From Jhaorihella thermophila (GTDB lineage: Bacteria > Pseudomonadota > Alphaproteobacteria > Rhodobacterales > Rhodobacteraceae): a DNA stretch of 64,000 bases. Location: positions 124,001 through 188,000 of the forward strand of contig NZ_FNVD01000007.1 of assembly GCF_900108275.1 (NCBI RefSeq). Reading direction: 5' to 3'. The notes under the pieces were generated by a model. It saw only the letters and a list, made by a program, of their open reading frames with translations. It made no database searches and was not told the origin of the DNA. Position 1 is the stretch's first letter. Every line of letters begins with the position of its first letter. Positions 42,119 to 53,003 of the stretch are shown here, piece by piece. The position numbers were made by a program, and so were the translations under genes.

Positions 42119-42665
42119 TCATTCCGCCGCGGCCCGTTCCTGGCGGGGGGCATCCTGCAGCTTGCCCCCCATCAGGCTTTCGATCAACACGCTCATGACC
42201 TCGGCCTTGTTGCGTGTGCCGGATTTTCGATAGATCGCATGCAGATGAGCCTTGACCGTGCCCTCGGCATTGCCGCGCAGCTCGGCAATCTCGGCGGTCG
42301 AGAACCCCTTGACCAGAAAGGTCGCCACATCCCGCTCTGCCGCAGTCAGGCCCCAGTCGTCAAAATGCGCCTCGATCACGTCGTGCACGGCGGCACTGGC
42401 CATGTCCAGGCTGTTCTCCAGATGCGCCTTGCGCCGCAACAGACGAAGGACGAAGAAGGTAACTGATTTCGAACATCACCGAAACGGCCAGCGTGACCGC
42501 TGCAAATGCCTCGACATACAGGTGCGGGTCGGTCGGCGTCATGCTGCCGGTGTCCCCGAAATCGCGGAACAGGTCCACCACGAAGAACGCGGCGCAGAAG
42601 ATCTGCGCCGGTATCAAAAGCATCAGGGCAATCGGTCTGCCCGAGTTCCGATCCATCAAGGCCAA
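42119..42665 (-). pseudogene. LuxR-type regulator with membrane N-terminus, frameshifted
   Basis: Two frames together make one protein. The first part (from 42665 or ATG 42656) has two hydrophobic segments, ALMLLIPAQIFCAAFFVVDLF and AFAAVTLAVSVMFEISYLL. The second part has WGLTAAERDVATFLVKGFSTAEIAE and GTVKAHLHAIYRKSGTRNKAE, a complete LuxR/GerE helix-turn-helix. The break is an exact 7-bp tandem duplication (GACGAAG twice, 42442-42455 on the plus strand). Removing one copy restores a continuous YLLRLLRRKAHLEN reading. It is probably a membrane-tethered regulator of the pepSY-cytochrome operon. Confidence 0.85.
42442..42455. repeat. 7-bp tandem duplication breaking the luxR gene
   Basis: GACGAAG occurs twice with no spacer (42442-42448 and 42449-42455). 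The extra 7 bp shift the frame by one exactly where the membrane and DNA-binding parts should join. Confidence 0.9.
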
Positions 42666-42672
42666 GGCCCAC

Positions 42673-43203
42673 CTATGCCTGTGCGCCGGGGAGCGTCTTT
42701 GCCCCCGTCACCATCGCACGCGGCAGATTAACCCCTGTGCGCCGGCTTTCATAAATCACGGCGGCAATGTGTAGCACCACCGAAATCTCGGCCCAGGTCA
42801 CGAACATTTCGTGCAGCTCCTCGAGCCATTCCACGCCCCAGAACATGTCGGTGGTCATCAGCCAGCCGGTCAGGCCGATCAGCAGAAGCGTCACGATCAG
42901 GTTGTAGATCATGAGCGCCCCCAGCGGCGTATGCCCCAGATGGATCCGCCGTCCCGTAGCGATGTCGCTGATCTGCTCCATCGCGGCGGACAGGCTGGGC
43001 CGAAAGCTGCTGAACCGGGCGTAACGGGTGCCGATCAGACCCCAGACGATGCGAATCGCCACCAGGGCGATCACGAAATAACCGATCCACAGATGCAGCT
43101 TGCTTTCCTCGTCGATCACCAACGCATTTGCCGCAAAGGCGGCCACCAGCGACCAATGAAACAGGCGGACGACCGGGTTTCAGACCTTGACCTTTCGCGT
43201 CAT
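42673..43203 (-). pseudogene. Cytochrome b561-type protein with early in-frame TGA
   Basis: From ATG 43203 the frame reads MTRKVKV, then TGA (43182-43180), then NPVVRLFHWSLVAAF and 150 more residues of a b-type cytochrome. The usual residue at that place is Trp (VWNPVVRLFHW), so a TGG to TGA change is the simplest cause. The body has four hydrophobic helices and heme-ligand histidines in RLFHW, GHTPLGALM, LHEMF and VLHIAAV. Internal reinitiation would lose or displace the first helix. A good Shine-Dalgarno (AAAAGGAG) precedes the ATG. It is the middle gene of pepSY-cytb561-luxR. Confidence 0.85.
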
Positions 43204-43262
43204 CAACATCTCCTTTTGACAAGTCCCAGTGCCCGGCGGCACCGGAACCCTGCTGGCGTTCG

Positions 43263-43523
43263 TCAGTCATCGACCTTGGTCTTGACCACCTCCAGATTGG
43301 AGTCGAAGTAAATCTCCATCTTCTTGCCATCCTTCATGGCATAGGCTTCGTAATAGCCATCCTCGGCCTTGACCCGGCGCACATCATGGCCCTCGGCCTG
43401 AAGCTTCGATTTGATCTGCGAGGCGATTTCCTGGGGAACGGCATCATCGCTGGAGGCCAGGGCCGAGCTTGCCGGCAGAGCGATCGAAAGAGCCAGAGCG
43501 AAGGCGGTTGCGGTCTTGAACAT
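43263..43523 (-). CDS. PepSY domain periplasmic protein
   Basis: An 86-aa exported protein with signal peptide MFKTATAFALALSIALPASSALA. The mature part is one PepSY unit (IKSKLQAEGHDVRRVKAEDG, YYEAYAMKDGKKMEIYFD, then VVKTKVDD). GGAG 7 nt upstream supports the start at 43523. Small PepSY proteins commonly occur beside b561-type cytochromes, as here, where the partner cytochrome and regulator genes are both damaged. This gene is intact. Confidence 0.88.
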   Translation of the reverse strand: MFKTATAFALALSIALPASSALASSDDAVPQEIASQIKSKLQAEGHDVRRVKAEDGYYEAYAMKDGKKMEIYFDSNLEVVKTKVDD

Positions 43524-43704
43524 GGGTTTCTCCATTCCCTGGGTTGCGTTCGGTTTCATGTATCGTTCGTTCGGTGCGTCGGCCGGGCACGTTGCCTGGG
43601 CTTGGGGGATGATGGCCTGGCGCCCGCCGACACCGACCGATCTGCCCATGATCGGCTGTCCACACCATTGACCACAGGTTTGCATCGGCCGGCATCGGCT
43701 GGCC

Positions 43705-43732
43705 GTTTAGGGCCCTAAACCTTTGGTTTAGG
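43705..43732. promoter_or_regulatory. Palindromic operator with extra half-site
   Basis: GTTTAGGGCCCTAAAC (43705-43720) is a perfect 16-bp palindrome. A third half-site GGTTTAGG follows at 43725-43732. It lies in the pepSY/sfsA interval, about 180 bp upstream of pepSY, and looks like a dimeric regulator site, possibly for the adjacent LuxR protein. Confidence 0.5.
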
Positions 43733-43771
43733 CGACAAGTCGCTCAAGATTTTTCTTTTTTGGTCAACGCA

Positions 43772-44479
43772 TTAAGGAATTGCGACCGGCAATGGTGCGC
43801 GCGGCTCGATTCCCTTGGGCGAAATATCGCAACCCAGCGCCAGAACCTCGACACCCGCCGCGCGCGCCTGTCGCAGCGCCTCGGCATAGGCGGGATCGAT
43901 ATCCTCGGCGACGCCCACCCGAAGGGAATCGGTCCGCTGCACGAGATAGAGCACCACCGCCCGGTGGCCGGCCCGCGCCATTTCCGCCAGTTCCGCCATG
44001 TGCCGCGCCCCGCGCGCGGTCACGCTGTCGGGAAACTCCGCAAGCCTTGGCTCGCGGGAAAGCGTCACGCTCTTGACCTCGACATAGGCATCCGGCAGCC
44101 CCGGTTCGCTCAGCAGGAAATCGATCCGGCTGCCCCGGCCATAGGCAACCTCGGCGCGCACCGTGCCATAGTCGGCCAGCGCGGCCACCTGTCGCGCCTG
44201 CAGCGCCGCGCGCAGGGCGCGGTTGGGCACCGAGGTATCGACCCCGGTGAAATGGCCGTTCTCGTGATCCACCAGCCGCCAGCCGAATTTCAGCTTTTTC
44301 CGTGGGTCGTCATTGGGTTCCAGCCAAATCCTGATGCCCGGGTCGGCGAGCCCCGTCATCGAGCCCGGATTGGCGCAATGGGCCGTGACCTCGCGCCCAT
44401 CCTCCAGCCGGCAATCGGCCAGGAACCTCTTGTAGCGGCGGATCAGGCGGGCGGGGACGAGAGGGGTTTGAAAGCGCAT
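43772..44479 (-). CDS. sfsA: SfsA family protein
   Basis: A 235-aa SfsA protein starting at MRFQTPLVPARLIRRYKRF. It has the N-terminal OB-like part with HCANPGSMTGL and the nuclease-like core with RIDFLLSE, AYVEVKSVTL and FPDSVTARGARHMAEL, which recall the D-ExK active site of restriction-fold nucleases. E. coli SfsA was named for sugar fermentation stimulation; the molecular role is unsettled. It is divergent from the CinA-like operon. Confidence 0.95.
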   Translation of the reverse strand: MRFQTPLVPARLIRRYKRFLADCRLEDGREVTAHCANPGSMTGLADPGIRIWLEPNDDPRKKLKFGWRLVDHENGHFTGVDTSVPNRALRAALQARQVAALADYGTVRAEVAYGRGSRIDFLLSEPGLPDAYVEVKSVTLSREPRLAEFPDSVTARGARHMAELAEMARAGHRAVVLYLVQRTDSLRVGVAEDIDPAYAEALRQARAAGVEVLALGCDISPKGIEPRAPLPVAIP

Positions 44480-44538
44480 GAATCCCGGCCTATACCTGCC
44501 ACCAGGCCCGCGCAAGGCCGGGCCGGAAGGAGGCAGAC

Positions 44539-45276
44539 ATGGCCAGTTCGACGGCGGCCAATCCAACTGCGGCAATGCTGGTGATCGGGGACGAAATCCT
44601 GTCGGGCCGCACCCGCGACGCCAACATGCACCACCTCGCGGGCGAGCTGACCCGGCATGGGATCGACCTGAAAGAGGCGCGCTTCGTGGCCGATGACCAC
44701 GACGCGATCATTGCCGCAGTGCGTGCCCTTTCAAAGGCTTACGACCATGTCTTCACCAGCGGCGGGATCGGCCCCACCCATGACGACATCACCGCCGAGG
44801 CGGTCGCCGCCGCCTTTGATACCCCGATCGGCGTGCGCGACGACGCCCGCGCGATTCTCGAGGCGCATTACCGGCAGACAGGGATGGAGCTGAACGAGGC
44901 CCGCCTGCGCATGGCACGGATCCCCGAAGGGGCAGAGTTGATCGAGAACCCCGTTTCCGCCGCGCCGGGCTTTACCTTGGGCAATGTTCATGTGATGGCC
45001 GGGGTGCCGGCGATTTTCATCAGCATGCTCGCCGGGCTGCTGCCGCGAATTTCGGGAGGCGCGCCGCTTGTCTCGCAGAGCCTGCGGGTAATGCGCGGCG
45101 AAGGCGAGATCGCCGGGCCGCTCGCACGGCTGGCGGCGGATTTTCCGGATCTTTCGATCGGCAGCTACCCGTTCCAGAAGGATGGCGCATTCGGCACCAA
45201 TATCGTGATCCGCGGGCAGGACGGCGCGCGGGTGGACGCCGCCATGCTGCGGCTGGCAGAAGAGATGAAGGCGTGA
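44539..45276 (+). CDS. CinA N-terminal/molybdopterin-binding domain protein
   Basis: A 245-aa protein consisting of the MoCF-like domain found at the N-terminus of CinA. It has MLVIGDEILSGRTRDAN, the SGGIGPTHDDIT loop and NPVSAAPGFTLGNVHVMAGVP. The C-terminal nicotinamide-nucleotide amidase domain of full CinA is absent. Such stand-alone versions are usual in alphaproteobacteria. Its stop overlaps the next start (GTGA). Confidence 0.92.
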   Translation: MASSTAANPTAAMLVIGDEILSGRTRDANMHHLAGELTRHGIDLKEARFVADDHDAIIAAVRALSKAYDHVFTSGGIGPTHDDITAEAVAAAFDTPIGVRDDARAILEAHYRQTGMELNEARLRMARIPEGAELIENPVSAAPGFTLGNVHVMAGVPAIFISMLAGLLPRISGGAPLVSQSLRVMRGEGEIAGPLARLAADFPDLSIGSYPFQKDGAFGTNIVIRGQDGARVDAAMLRLAEEMKA

Positions 45277-46001
45277 CATTCGACGACCGGACCCTGACCG
45301 CGCTGATCGACGGAACCTGGCCCGCGGCCGGCTATCGCGATCTTGGCCCCTTCACCCTGCGCGAGGGGCGCGGCGGCGGCAGCCGGGTGTCGGCGGCCAC
45401 AGCCAATGGCCCGGCGACCGAGGCCGAGATCGGCGCAGCCGAGGCCGCCATGCGGGACTGGGGGCAGACCCCGATCTTCATGATCCGGCCCGGCGACGCG
45501 GCGCTTGACGCGCAGCTTGCGGCGCGCGGATACGAGGTTTTCGATCCGGTGAACGCCTGGGCCTGCCCGGTGGAACGGCTCATGGACCGGCAGATCCCCC
45601 GCGTGATGATCTTTTCCGTCTGGGAGCCGCTGGCGATCCAGCGCGAGATCTGGGCCCAGGGCGGGATCGGCCCGGCCCGGCTGGCCGTGATGCACCGGGC
45701 GCGGGGGCCGAAGACCGCGCTTCTGGCCCGGTTCCGCGACAAGCCCGGCGGCGCGGCCTTCGTTGCCGTCCATGACGGCGTGGTGATGTTGCACGCGCTG
45801 GAAATCCTGCCGCACCAGCGCAAACAGGGGCTGGGGCAGTGGATGATGCGCGGCGCCGCCTTCTGGGCCGCCGAACAGGGGGCGCACACGCTGGCGGTGG
45901 TCTGCACCAAGGCCAATACCGGCGCCAATGCGCTCTATCGCTCGCTCGGGATGGATACCGTGGGGGCCTATCACTATCGCCGTCCGAGACAGGAGACCTG
46001 A
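45273..46001 (+). CDS. GNAT acetyltransferase
   Basis: A 242-aa protein starting with GTG inside the previous stop (GTGA). The C-terminal half is a GNAT fold: FVAVHDGVVMLHALEILPHQRKQGLGQWMMRGAAF holds the acetyl-CoA loop (QRKQGLG), and ANTGANALYRSLGMD closes the fold. The N-terminal 120 residues may be a degenerate second GNAT unit. It is co-translated with the CinA-like protein. Substrate unknown. Confidence 0.88.
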   Translation: MTFDDRTLTALIDGTWPAAGYRDLGPFTLREGRGGGSRVSAATANGPATEAEIGAAEAAMRDWGQTPIFMIRPGDAALDAQLAARGYEVFDPVNAWACPVERLMDRQIPRVMIFSVWEPLAIQREIWAQGGIGPARLAVMHRARGPKTALLARFRDKPGGAAFVAVHDGVVMLHALEILPHQRKQGLGQWMMRGAAFWAAEQGAHTLAVVCTKANTGANALYRSLGMDTVGAYHYRRPRQET

Positions 46002-46004
46002 CCC

Positions 46005-46577
46005 ATGACCGACCACCGACCGCCAACCGCGCTGAACCTGCCGATGGTGGACCCGCTGCCCGAGGCCACGCGGAAATATTTCGACATCTGCCAGGACAAG
46101 CTCGGCATGGTGCCGAACGTGCTGAAGGCCTATGCCTTTGATATCGACAAGCTGAATGCCTTCACGGCGATGTACAACGACCTGATGCTGGGCGACAGCG
46201 GGCTGTCCAAGCTGGAACGCGAGATGATCGCGGTGGTGGTGTCGTCGATCAACAAGTGTTTTTACTGCCTTGTCGCCCATGGCGCGGCGGTGCGGCAGCT
46301 GTCGGGCGATCCGATGCTGGGCGAGATGATGGTGATGAACTGGCGCGTGGCGGATCTGGATCCCCGACAGCGGGCGATGCTCGAATTCACCGAGAAGCTG
46401 ACCAAGGCCAGCGCCACCATCGAGGAAGCCGACCGTCAGGCGCTGCGCGACGTGGGCTTTTCCGACCGCGACATCTGGGACATCGCAAGCGTGGCGGGGT
46501 TCTTCAACATGACCAACCGCGTGGCCAGCGCCACGGCCATGTGGCCCAACGAAGAGTATCACGCACAGGCCAGATGA
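46005..46577 (+). CDS. Peroxidase-related carboxymuconolactone decarboxylase family protein
   Basis: A 190-aa AhpD-like protein. The redox motif CFYCLVAHG (C-x2-C with a His four residues later) lies at about residue 86. LGMVPNVLKAYAFDI and LTKASATIEEADRQALRDVGFSDRDIWDIA match the peroxidase-related subgroup. It likely reduces peroxides with a thiol partner. It starts 3 bp after the GNAT gene and overlaps the next gene by 4 bp (ATGA). Confidence 0.92.
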   Translation: MTDHRPPTALNLPMVDPLPEATRKYFDICQDKLGMVPNVLKAYAFDIDKLNAFTAMYNDLMLGDSGLSKLEREMIAVVVSSINKCFYCLVAHGAAVRQLSGDPMLGEMMVMNWRVADLDPRQRAMLEFTEKLTKASATIEEADRQALRDVGFSDRDIWDIASVAGFFNMTNRVASATAMWPNEEYHAQAR

Positions 46578-47095
46578 CGGGTCGGATGACAGGTGGGACG
46601 ACGCAGGCAGTTGCCCTTTGCGCCCTGCTAGCCGCCGCGCCTCTGGGTGCGGTGGAACTGCCTCTGCCGGAGGGCGCTGCGCCCGTCTTTTCGGAAAACC
46701 GCGCGCTCGACAGCTATGGCCTGCCCGTGGCCCCGTTCGATGGCGGAGCCGTTCCCGTGCTGACGTTCGAGGGGCGCGTGACGCGCCGGGCCTGGCGTCT
46801 TGATGCCGGCGCGGGCAGTCTCGAGGTTCTGGCACCCATTCGGGCGGCTCTGATGGCGGACGGCTATGACATCGTTCTGGACTGCGCCGACCGCGACTGC
46901 GGCGGGTTCCAGTTCCGGTTCGGCATCGAGGTGCTGCCCGCCCCGGACATGTACGTGAACCTGCGAGATTTCAGGTTCCTGTCCGCCATCCGCGGTGACG
47001 GCGAAGCGACGGGCGTGCTGGTCAGCGCCAGCCCGACGGCGATCTACGTTCAGCAGGTGGACGTGACGGCCGAGGCGGCGTCCGGGCACCCGTGA
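46574..47095 (+). CDS. Secreted protein resembling the N-terminal domain of some OmpA-family proteins
   Basis: A 173-aa exported protein (signal peptide MTGRMTGGTTQAVALCALLAAAPLGA) that starts in an ATGA overlap. The body contains SYGLPVAPFDGG, LEVLAPIRAALMADGYDIVLDCADRDCGGFQFRFG and VNLRDFRFLSA. This domain is, as far as I recall, usually followed by an OmpA C-terminal domain in related bacteria; here the protein stops after it. A DUF4892-like relationship is possible. Function unknown. Confidence 0.75.
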   Translation: MTGRMTGGTTQAVALCALLAAAPLGAVELPLPEGAAPVFSENRALDSYGLPVAPFDGGAVPVLTFEGRVTRRAWRLDAGAGSLEVLAPIRAALMADGYDIVLDCADRDCGGFQFRFGIEVLPAPDMYVNLRDFRFLSAIRGDGEATGVLVSASPTAIYVQQVDVTAEAASGHP

Positions 47096-47149
47096 TGCAG
47101 GGCGTCGCAGCCGGTGCGGGGTTGGATGGTTCGGCAGCTCGGAACCGAT

Positions 47150-47233
47150 GGTTTCGGATCGGCTGTGCCGATCCGACTGATGCGGGGGGCTCTGCCCCCC
47201 GCACCCCCCGGAGTATTTGGGGGCAAGATGAAG
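47150..47233 (+). repeat. Dispersed twin-hairpin repeat, copy 9
   Basis: First hairpin GGATCGGC/GCCGATCC, second hairpin GCGGGGGGC/GCCCCCCGC, and type B tail (GGAGTATTTGGGGGCAAGATGAAG). It lies in the convergent gap before the LysR gene, about 50 bp from an ordinary intrinsic terminator. Confidence 0.88.
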
Positions 47234-47280
47234 ATTGAAGGGCGCGGTGTCCGGGTCAGCCATCCGGGGCGATGCTCTGC

Positions 47281-47311
47281 CAAAAAAAGCCCCGCGTGGG
47301 CGGCGCGGGGC
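47281..47311 (-). terminator. Rho-independent terminator of the LysR gene
   Basis: On the minus strand, GCCCCGCG and CGCGGGGC form a perfect 8-bp stem with a 7-nt loop, followed directly by seven T. It lies 55 bp after the LysR stop codon. Confidence 0.9.
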
Positions 47312-47366
47312 AGTCGGGTTGCCAAGGGAAGCAACGAGTCGATCATTCAACCGGCAAACGGGCGTG

Positions 47367-48272
47367 CTACCAGTCCTTCGGCCCCTTGTCAGCGAAGGTC
47401 TGGGCAAGAAAGTCGATGAAAGCGCGCACCTTGGGCTGGGTGAACCGCCCCGGCGGATAGACCGCGTAGATGCCCTGCGTTTCCACCGGCAGCGAGGGCA
47501 TTGCGTCCTCGACGAGGCCTTCGGCCATCGCCTTGTGGTAGATGTAGCTGGGCAGATAGGCGATCCCCAGCCCCGAGATGGCCGCGTTCAGCAACGACTG
47601 GCCATCGTTCACCGTGAGCCAGCCGGTGGTGCGCACCTGGCGCTTTTCGCCCGACGGCGCCGTGAGTTTCCAGACCGCGCTGCTGGACTGGTTGGCATAG
47701 TGCAGCAGCTTGTGCTCGTTCAGATCGTCGATCCTTTGCGGGCGGCCGTATTTCTGGAGATAGCCGGGGCTGGCCACCAGGCGTTTTTCGGTTTCGGTCA
47801 GCTTGCGGGCGCGCAGCGAGCTGTCCTCGAGTTCGCCGATCCGCAGGGCCATGTCGAAGCCTTCGGAGATGAGTTCGACATAGCGGTTGTTCAGAACCAT
47901 GTTGATCGTGATGTCGGGAAATTCCGAGAGGAACTCCCCCAGCACCGGCGACAGGTGCATGACCCCGAAATCGGTCGCCACGCTGATGCGCAAGAGCCCC
48001 GAGGGCGCCGACTGCATCGCCGTGACCAGCGCGTCGGCCTCGCCCGCGTCGTTCAGCACCCGGCGGGCGCGATCGTAATAGGCCAGCCCGATCTCGGTCG
48101 GGCTGACGCGGCGCGTGGTGCGGTTCAGAAGCCGCGCGCCCAGCCGCGCCTCGAGGTTAGAGACGTGTTTGGAGACGGCCGATTTGGAGATGCCCATCTT
48201 CTTGGCCGCGTCCGTGAAGCCACCCTGATCCACCACATTGGCGAAGGCTTCCATTTCGGTCAGACGGTCCAT
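47367..48272 (-). CDS. LysR family regulator, CrgA-like
   Basis: A 301-aa LysR regulator starting at MDRLTEMEAFANVVDQG. The winged helix (TDAAKKMGISKSAVSKHVSNLEARLG) is followed by RTTRRVSPTEIGLAYYDRARRVL, typical of the CrgA branch. The effector domain (about 92-295) has DITINMVLNNRYVELI and GLGIAYLPSYI. It is divergent from nothing nearby; the AEC transporter gene is upstream on the same strand. It ends at a strong intrinsic terminator. The target is unknown. Confidence 0.94.
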   Translation of the reverse strand: MDRLTEMEAFANVVDQGGFTDAAKKMGISKSAVSKHVSNLEARLGARLLNRTTRRVSPTEIGLAYYDRARRVLNDAGEADALVTAMQSAPSGLLRISVATDFGVMHLSPVLGEFLSEFPDITINMVLNNRYVELISEGFDMALRIGELEDSSLRARKLTETEKRLVASPGYLQKYGRPQRIDDLNEHKLLHYANQSSSAVWKLTAPSGEKRQVRTTGWLTVNDGQSLLNAAISGLGIAYLPSYIYHKAMAEGLVEDAMPSLPVETQGIYAVYPPGRFTQPKVRAFIDFLAQTFADKGPKDW

Positions 48273-48403
48273 GCTCGTAACCCCAGTTGCGATTGCTCTG
48301 TCGGCGTTTATCCGCCGCAAAAGGGGCAGGATCGGGGCACCCTTGGGATAATATCGCGGATTTGTCGGGGATCGTTTATGGCAGAGAAACGAACCATCGG
48401 CGG

Positions 48404-49315
48404 TCAGAATCCCAGTTCGGTTGCGAGAATCCACAATGGCAGCGTTGCGGCGCTGAGCAGCGTGGATTGTGCGATCAGGGTCGCCACCAGTTCCCGATCC
48501 GCGCCGAAGGCCGAGGCCAGCACATGGGCGGCCGAGGCCGTGGGCAGAGCGGCGAACAGAACCAGCACCGAAGCCAGCGCCGGATCCACCCCAAAGCCAA
48601 GGCTTGCGGCGAAGGTCAGCGCGGGCAGGGCCACCAGCTTGGTCGCGCAGATATAGGCGTCGAAGCGGGTGAGCCGCGCCAGCGCCCCCCAGTTCATCGT
48701 CGCCCCGATCGAGATCAGCGCCACCGGGATCGCTGCCTGAGCCAGCATCTTCAGCGGCGCCATCACCGGATCGGGCAGGTGAAGGCCGGACAACCCTACG
48801 GCGACGCCCGCGAGGCTGGCCAGCAGAAAGGGGTTCAGAACCACCTTGAGAACGGTCTGGCGCAGGCCGAGACTGCCACCCCGCGACAGCGCCGTGATGG
48901 CAAAGAGGTTTGCCACCGGAACCGCCATGCCGACCGCCACCGACAGGATGCCCGGATTGCCCCGGCTGAGCGTGCCCAGCGCGACGAAGCCCACCGCCGT
49001 GTTGAACCGCCACGCGGTCTGCCACGCGCCGGCAAAGTCCAGAAACCGGGCAGGCCCAAATCGCCGCGCGCCCCAGCCGATCGCCAGCCCCGCCAGCAGG
49101 ATCGTCCAGACCGCCGGGCCGATCCGCGCGATGTCCGCCACCGCGATCGGGCGGGACGAGGCGGCGACGAACAACAGCGCCGGGAACAGGATCTCGAAGT
49201 TGAGCCGATCCAGACCCTGCCAGGCGTTCCCCGACAACCGATTCCGCACTGCCCCGCCCAGGGCGACCATCAGAAAGCTGGGCAGAAGCCCCAGAAGAAT
49301 CGTGATAAATACCAT
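48404..49315 (-). CDS. AEC family (auxin efflux carrier-like) transporter
   Basis: A 303-aa inner-membrane protein with about ten hydrophobic segments in two sets of five. It has LLGLLPSFLMVALGGAVRNRL at the start, NTAVGFVALGTLSRGNPG in the middle and ATLIAQSTLLSAATLPLWI near the end, as in AEC transporters of organic anions. It lies upstream of the LysR gene on the same strand, so LysR could regulate it. The substrate is unknown. Confidence 0.9.
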   Translation of the reverse strand: MVFITILLGLLPSFLMVALGGAVRNRLSGNAWQGLDRLNFEILFPALLFVAASSRPIAVADIARIGPAVWTILLAGLAIGWGARRFGPARFLDFAGAWQTAWRFNTAVGFVALGTLSRGNPGILSVAVGMAVPVANLFAITALSRGGSLGLRQTVLKVVLNPFLLASLAGVAVGLSGLHLPDPVMAPLKMLAQAAIPVALISIGATMNWGALARLTRFDAYICATKLVALPALTFAASLGFGVDPALASVLVLFAALPTASAAHVLASAFGADRELVATLIAQSTLLSAATLPLWILATELGF

Positions 49316-49395
49316 TTTCGTCCCCCGGGCATGAGGCTAAGCATGGCCGGGGAACGTGGCAAGACCCCAGCGGCGGCCTTGCCCCCAATGGTTGA

Positions 49396-51748
<2,353 letters not shown>

Positions 51749-52243
51749 ATGACACCCGAGGAAATCGCCGCCCTGCCCTATCGACGCAATGTCGGCATCA
51801 TGCTCGTCAATCGCGACGGGAATGTTTTCGTCGGCCAGCGCCGCGACAGGTTCGAGGAGGCCTGGCAGATGCCCCAAGGCGGGATCGATGACGGCGAAAA
51901 CCCCCGCACCGCCGCCCTGCGGGAGTTGGAGGAGGAGATCGGGGTCCGCCCGGATCTGGTGGAGGTCGTCGCCGAAACTTCCGACTGGCTGCCCTACGAC
52001 CTGCCCCATGACATCGTGCCGCAGATCTGGAAGGGGCGCTATCGCGGACAGGAGCAGAAATGGTTCCTGATGCGATTTCTCGGCTCTGACGATCAGATCG
52101 ACATCGAGACGGAACATCCGGAGTTCAGCCGCTGGCGCTGGTCGGCCCCGGACCAGTTGCTTGACCGGATCGTGGCGTTCAAGCGTGAAGTCTATGCCCG
52201 GGTGCTGAAAGAATTCGCGCCCTATCTGCATGAGCGAGGATGA
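51749..52243 (+). CDS. rppH: RNA pyrophosphohydrolase
   Basis: RppH removes pyrophosphate from mRNA 5' ends and starts RNase E-dependent decay. The 164-aa protein begins [16 protein letters not shown], with AAGGAGG 7 nt upstream. The Nudix box spans [22 protein letters not shown] (quoted as a region, about residues 45-66). The RppH signature [20 protein letters not shown] follows. The frame is open upstream to 51422 but that part lacks coding features. It leads the psd-pssA-pmtA series, 79 bp before psd. Confidence 0.95.
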   Translation: MTPEEIAALPYRRNVGIMLVNRDGNVFVGQRRDRFEEAWQMPQGGIDDGENPRTAALRELEEEIGVRPDLVEVVAETSDWLPYDLPHDIVPQIWKGRYRGQEQKWFLMRFLGSDDQIDIETEHPEFSRWRWSAPDQLLDRIVAFKREVYARVLKEFAPYLHERG

Positions 52244-52322
52244 GTGGCGCCCCGGGCGGGTTGGATTCCCCCCCGGTTCGGCGTAAAGCCCTGTTTCATC
52301 CAAGATCGGAGATCCGTTCGCC

Positions 52323-53000
52323 ATGAACATGCTGTCCACCTTCATCAAGCCGATGCATCCCGAGGGCCGCAAATTCGTTGCGATCTTTGCCGCCGTCACG
52401 CTGGTTCTGTTTCTGATCTGGGACGTGCTGGGCTGGATCGGCGTGGGGCTGACGATCTGGTGCTACTACTTCTTTCGCGACCCCGAGCGGGTCACGCCCT
52501 CGCGCGAAGGCGTCATGGTCAGCCCCGCCGACGGGATCGTGTCGCTGATCGAACCCGCCGTGCCCCCCGCCGAACTGGGGATGGAGGACGAGCCGCTCAC
52601 CCGCGTCAGCGTGTTCATGTCGGTCTTCAACTGCCATGTGAACCGCGTGCCTATCTCGGGCGAGATCACTGCCGTCGCCTATCGGCCGGGCAAGTTCCTG
52701 AACGCCTCGCTCGACAAGGCCAGCGAGGACAACGAGCGCAACTCGCTGCGGATCCGGATGAAGGACGGGCGCGAGATCGCCGTGGTGCAGATCGCGGGGC
52801 TCGTGGCGCGGCGGATCGTCTGTTTCGTGACGCCGGGGCTGTGGATGCAGACGGGCGAGCGGTTCGGCCTGATCCGTTTCGGCTCTCGTGTCGATGTTTA
52901 CCTGCCCGATGGGGTCGAGCCGCTGGTAGAGGTGGGCCAGACCATGATCGCGGGCGAAACCGTCATCGCGCGGCTTGACAACCCCGAACAGAAGGGCTGA
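52323..53000 (+). CDS. psd: Phosphatidylserine decarboxylase proenzyme
   Basis: Converts phosphatidylserine to phosphatidylethanolamine on the inner membrane. It is the short (225-aa) type. It has two N-terminal hydrophobic stretches ([20 protein letters not shown]), SPADGIV, and the self-cleavage site in [12 protein letters not shown], where the Gly-Ser bond breaks to form the pyruvoyl cofactor. It is followed after 3 bp by pssA, which makes its substrate. Confidence 0.96.
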   Translation: MNMLSTFIKPMHPEGRKFVAIFAAVTLVLFLIWDVLGWIGVGLTIWCYYFFRDPERVTPSREGVMVSPADGIVSLIEPAVPPAELGMEDEPLTRVSVFMSVFNCHVNRVPISGEITAVAYRPGKFLNASLDKASEDNERNSLRIRMKDGREIAVVQIAGLVARRIVCFVTPGLWMQTGERFGLIRFGSRVDVYLPDGVEPLVEVGQTMIAGETVIARLDNPEQKG

Positions 53001-53003
53001 GCC

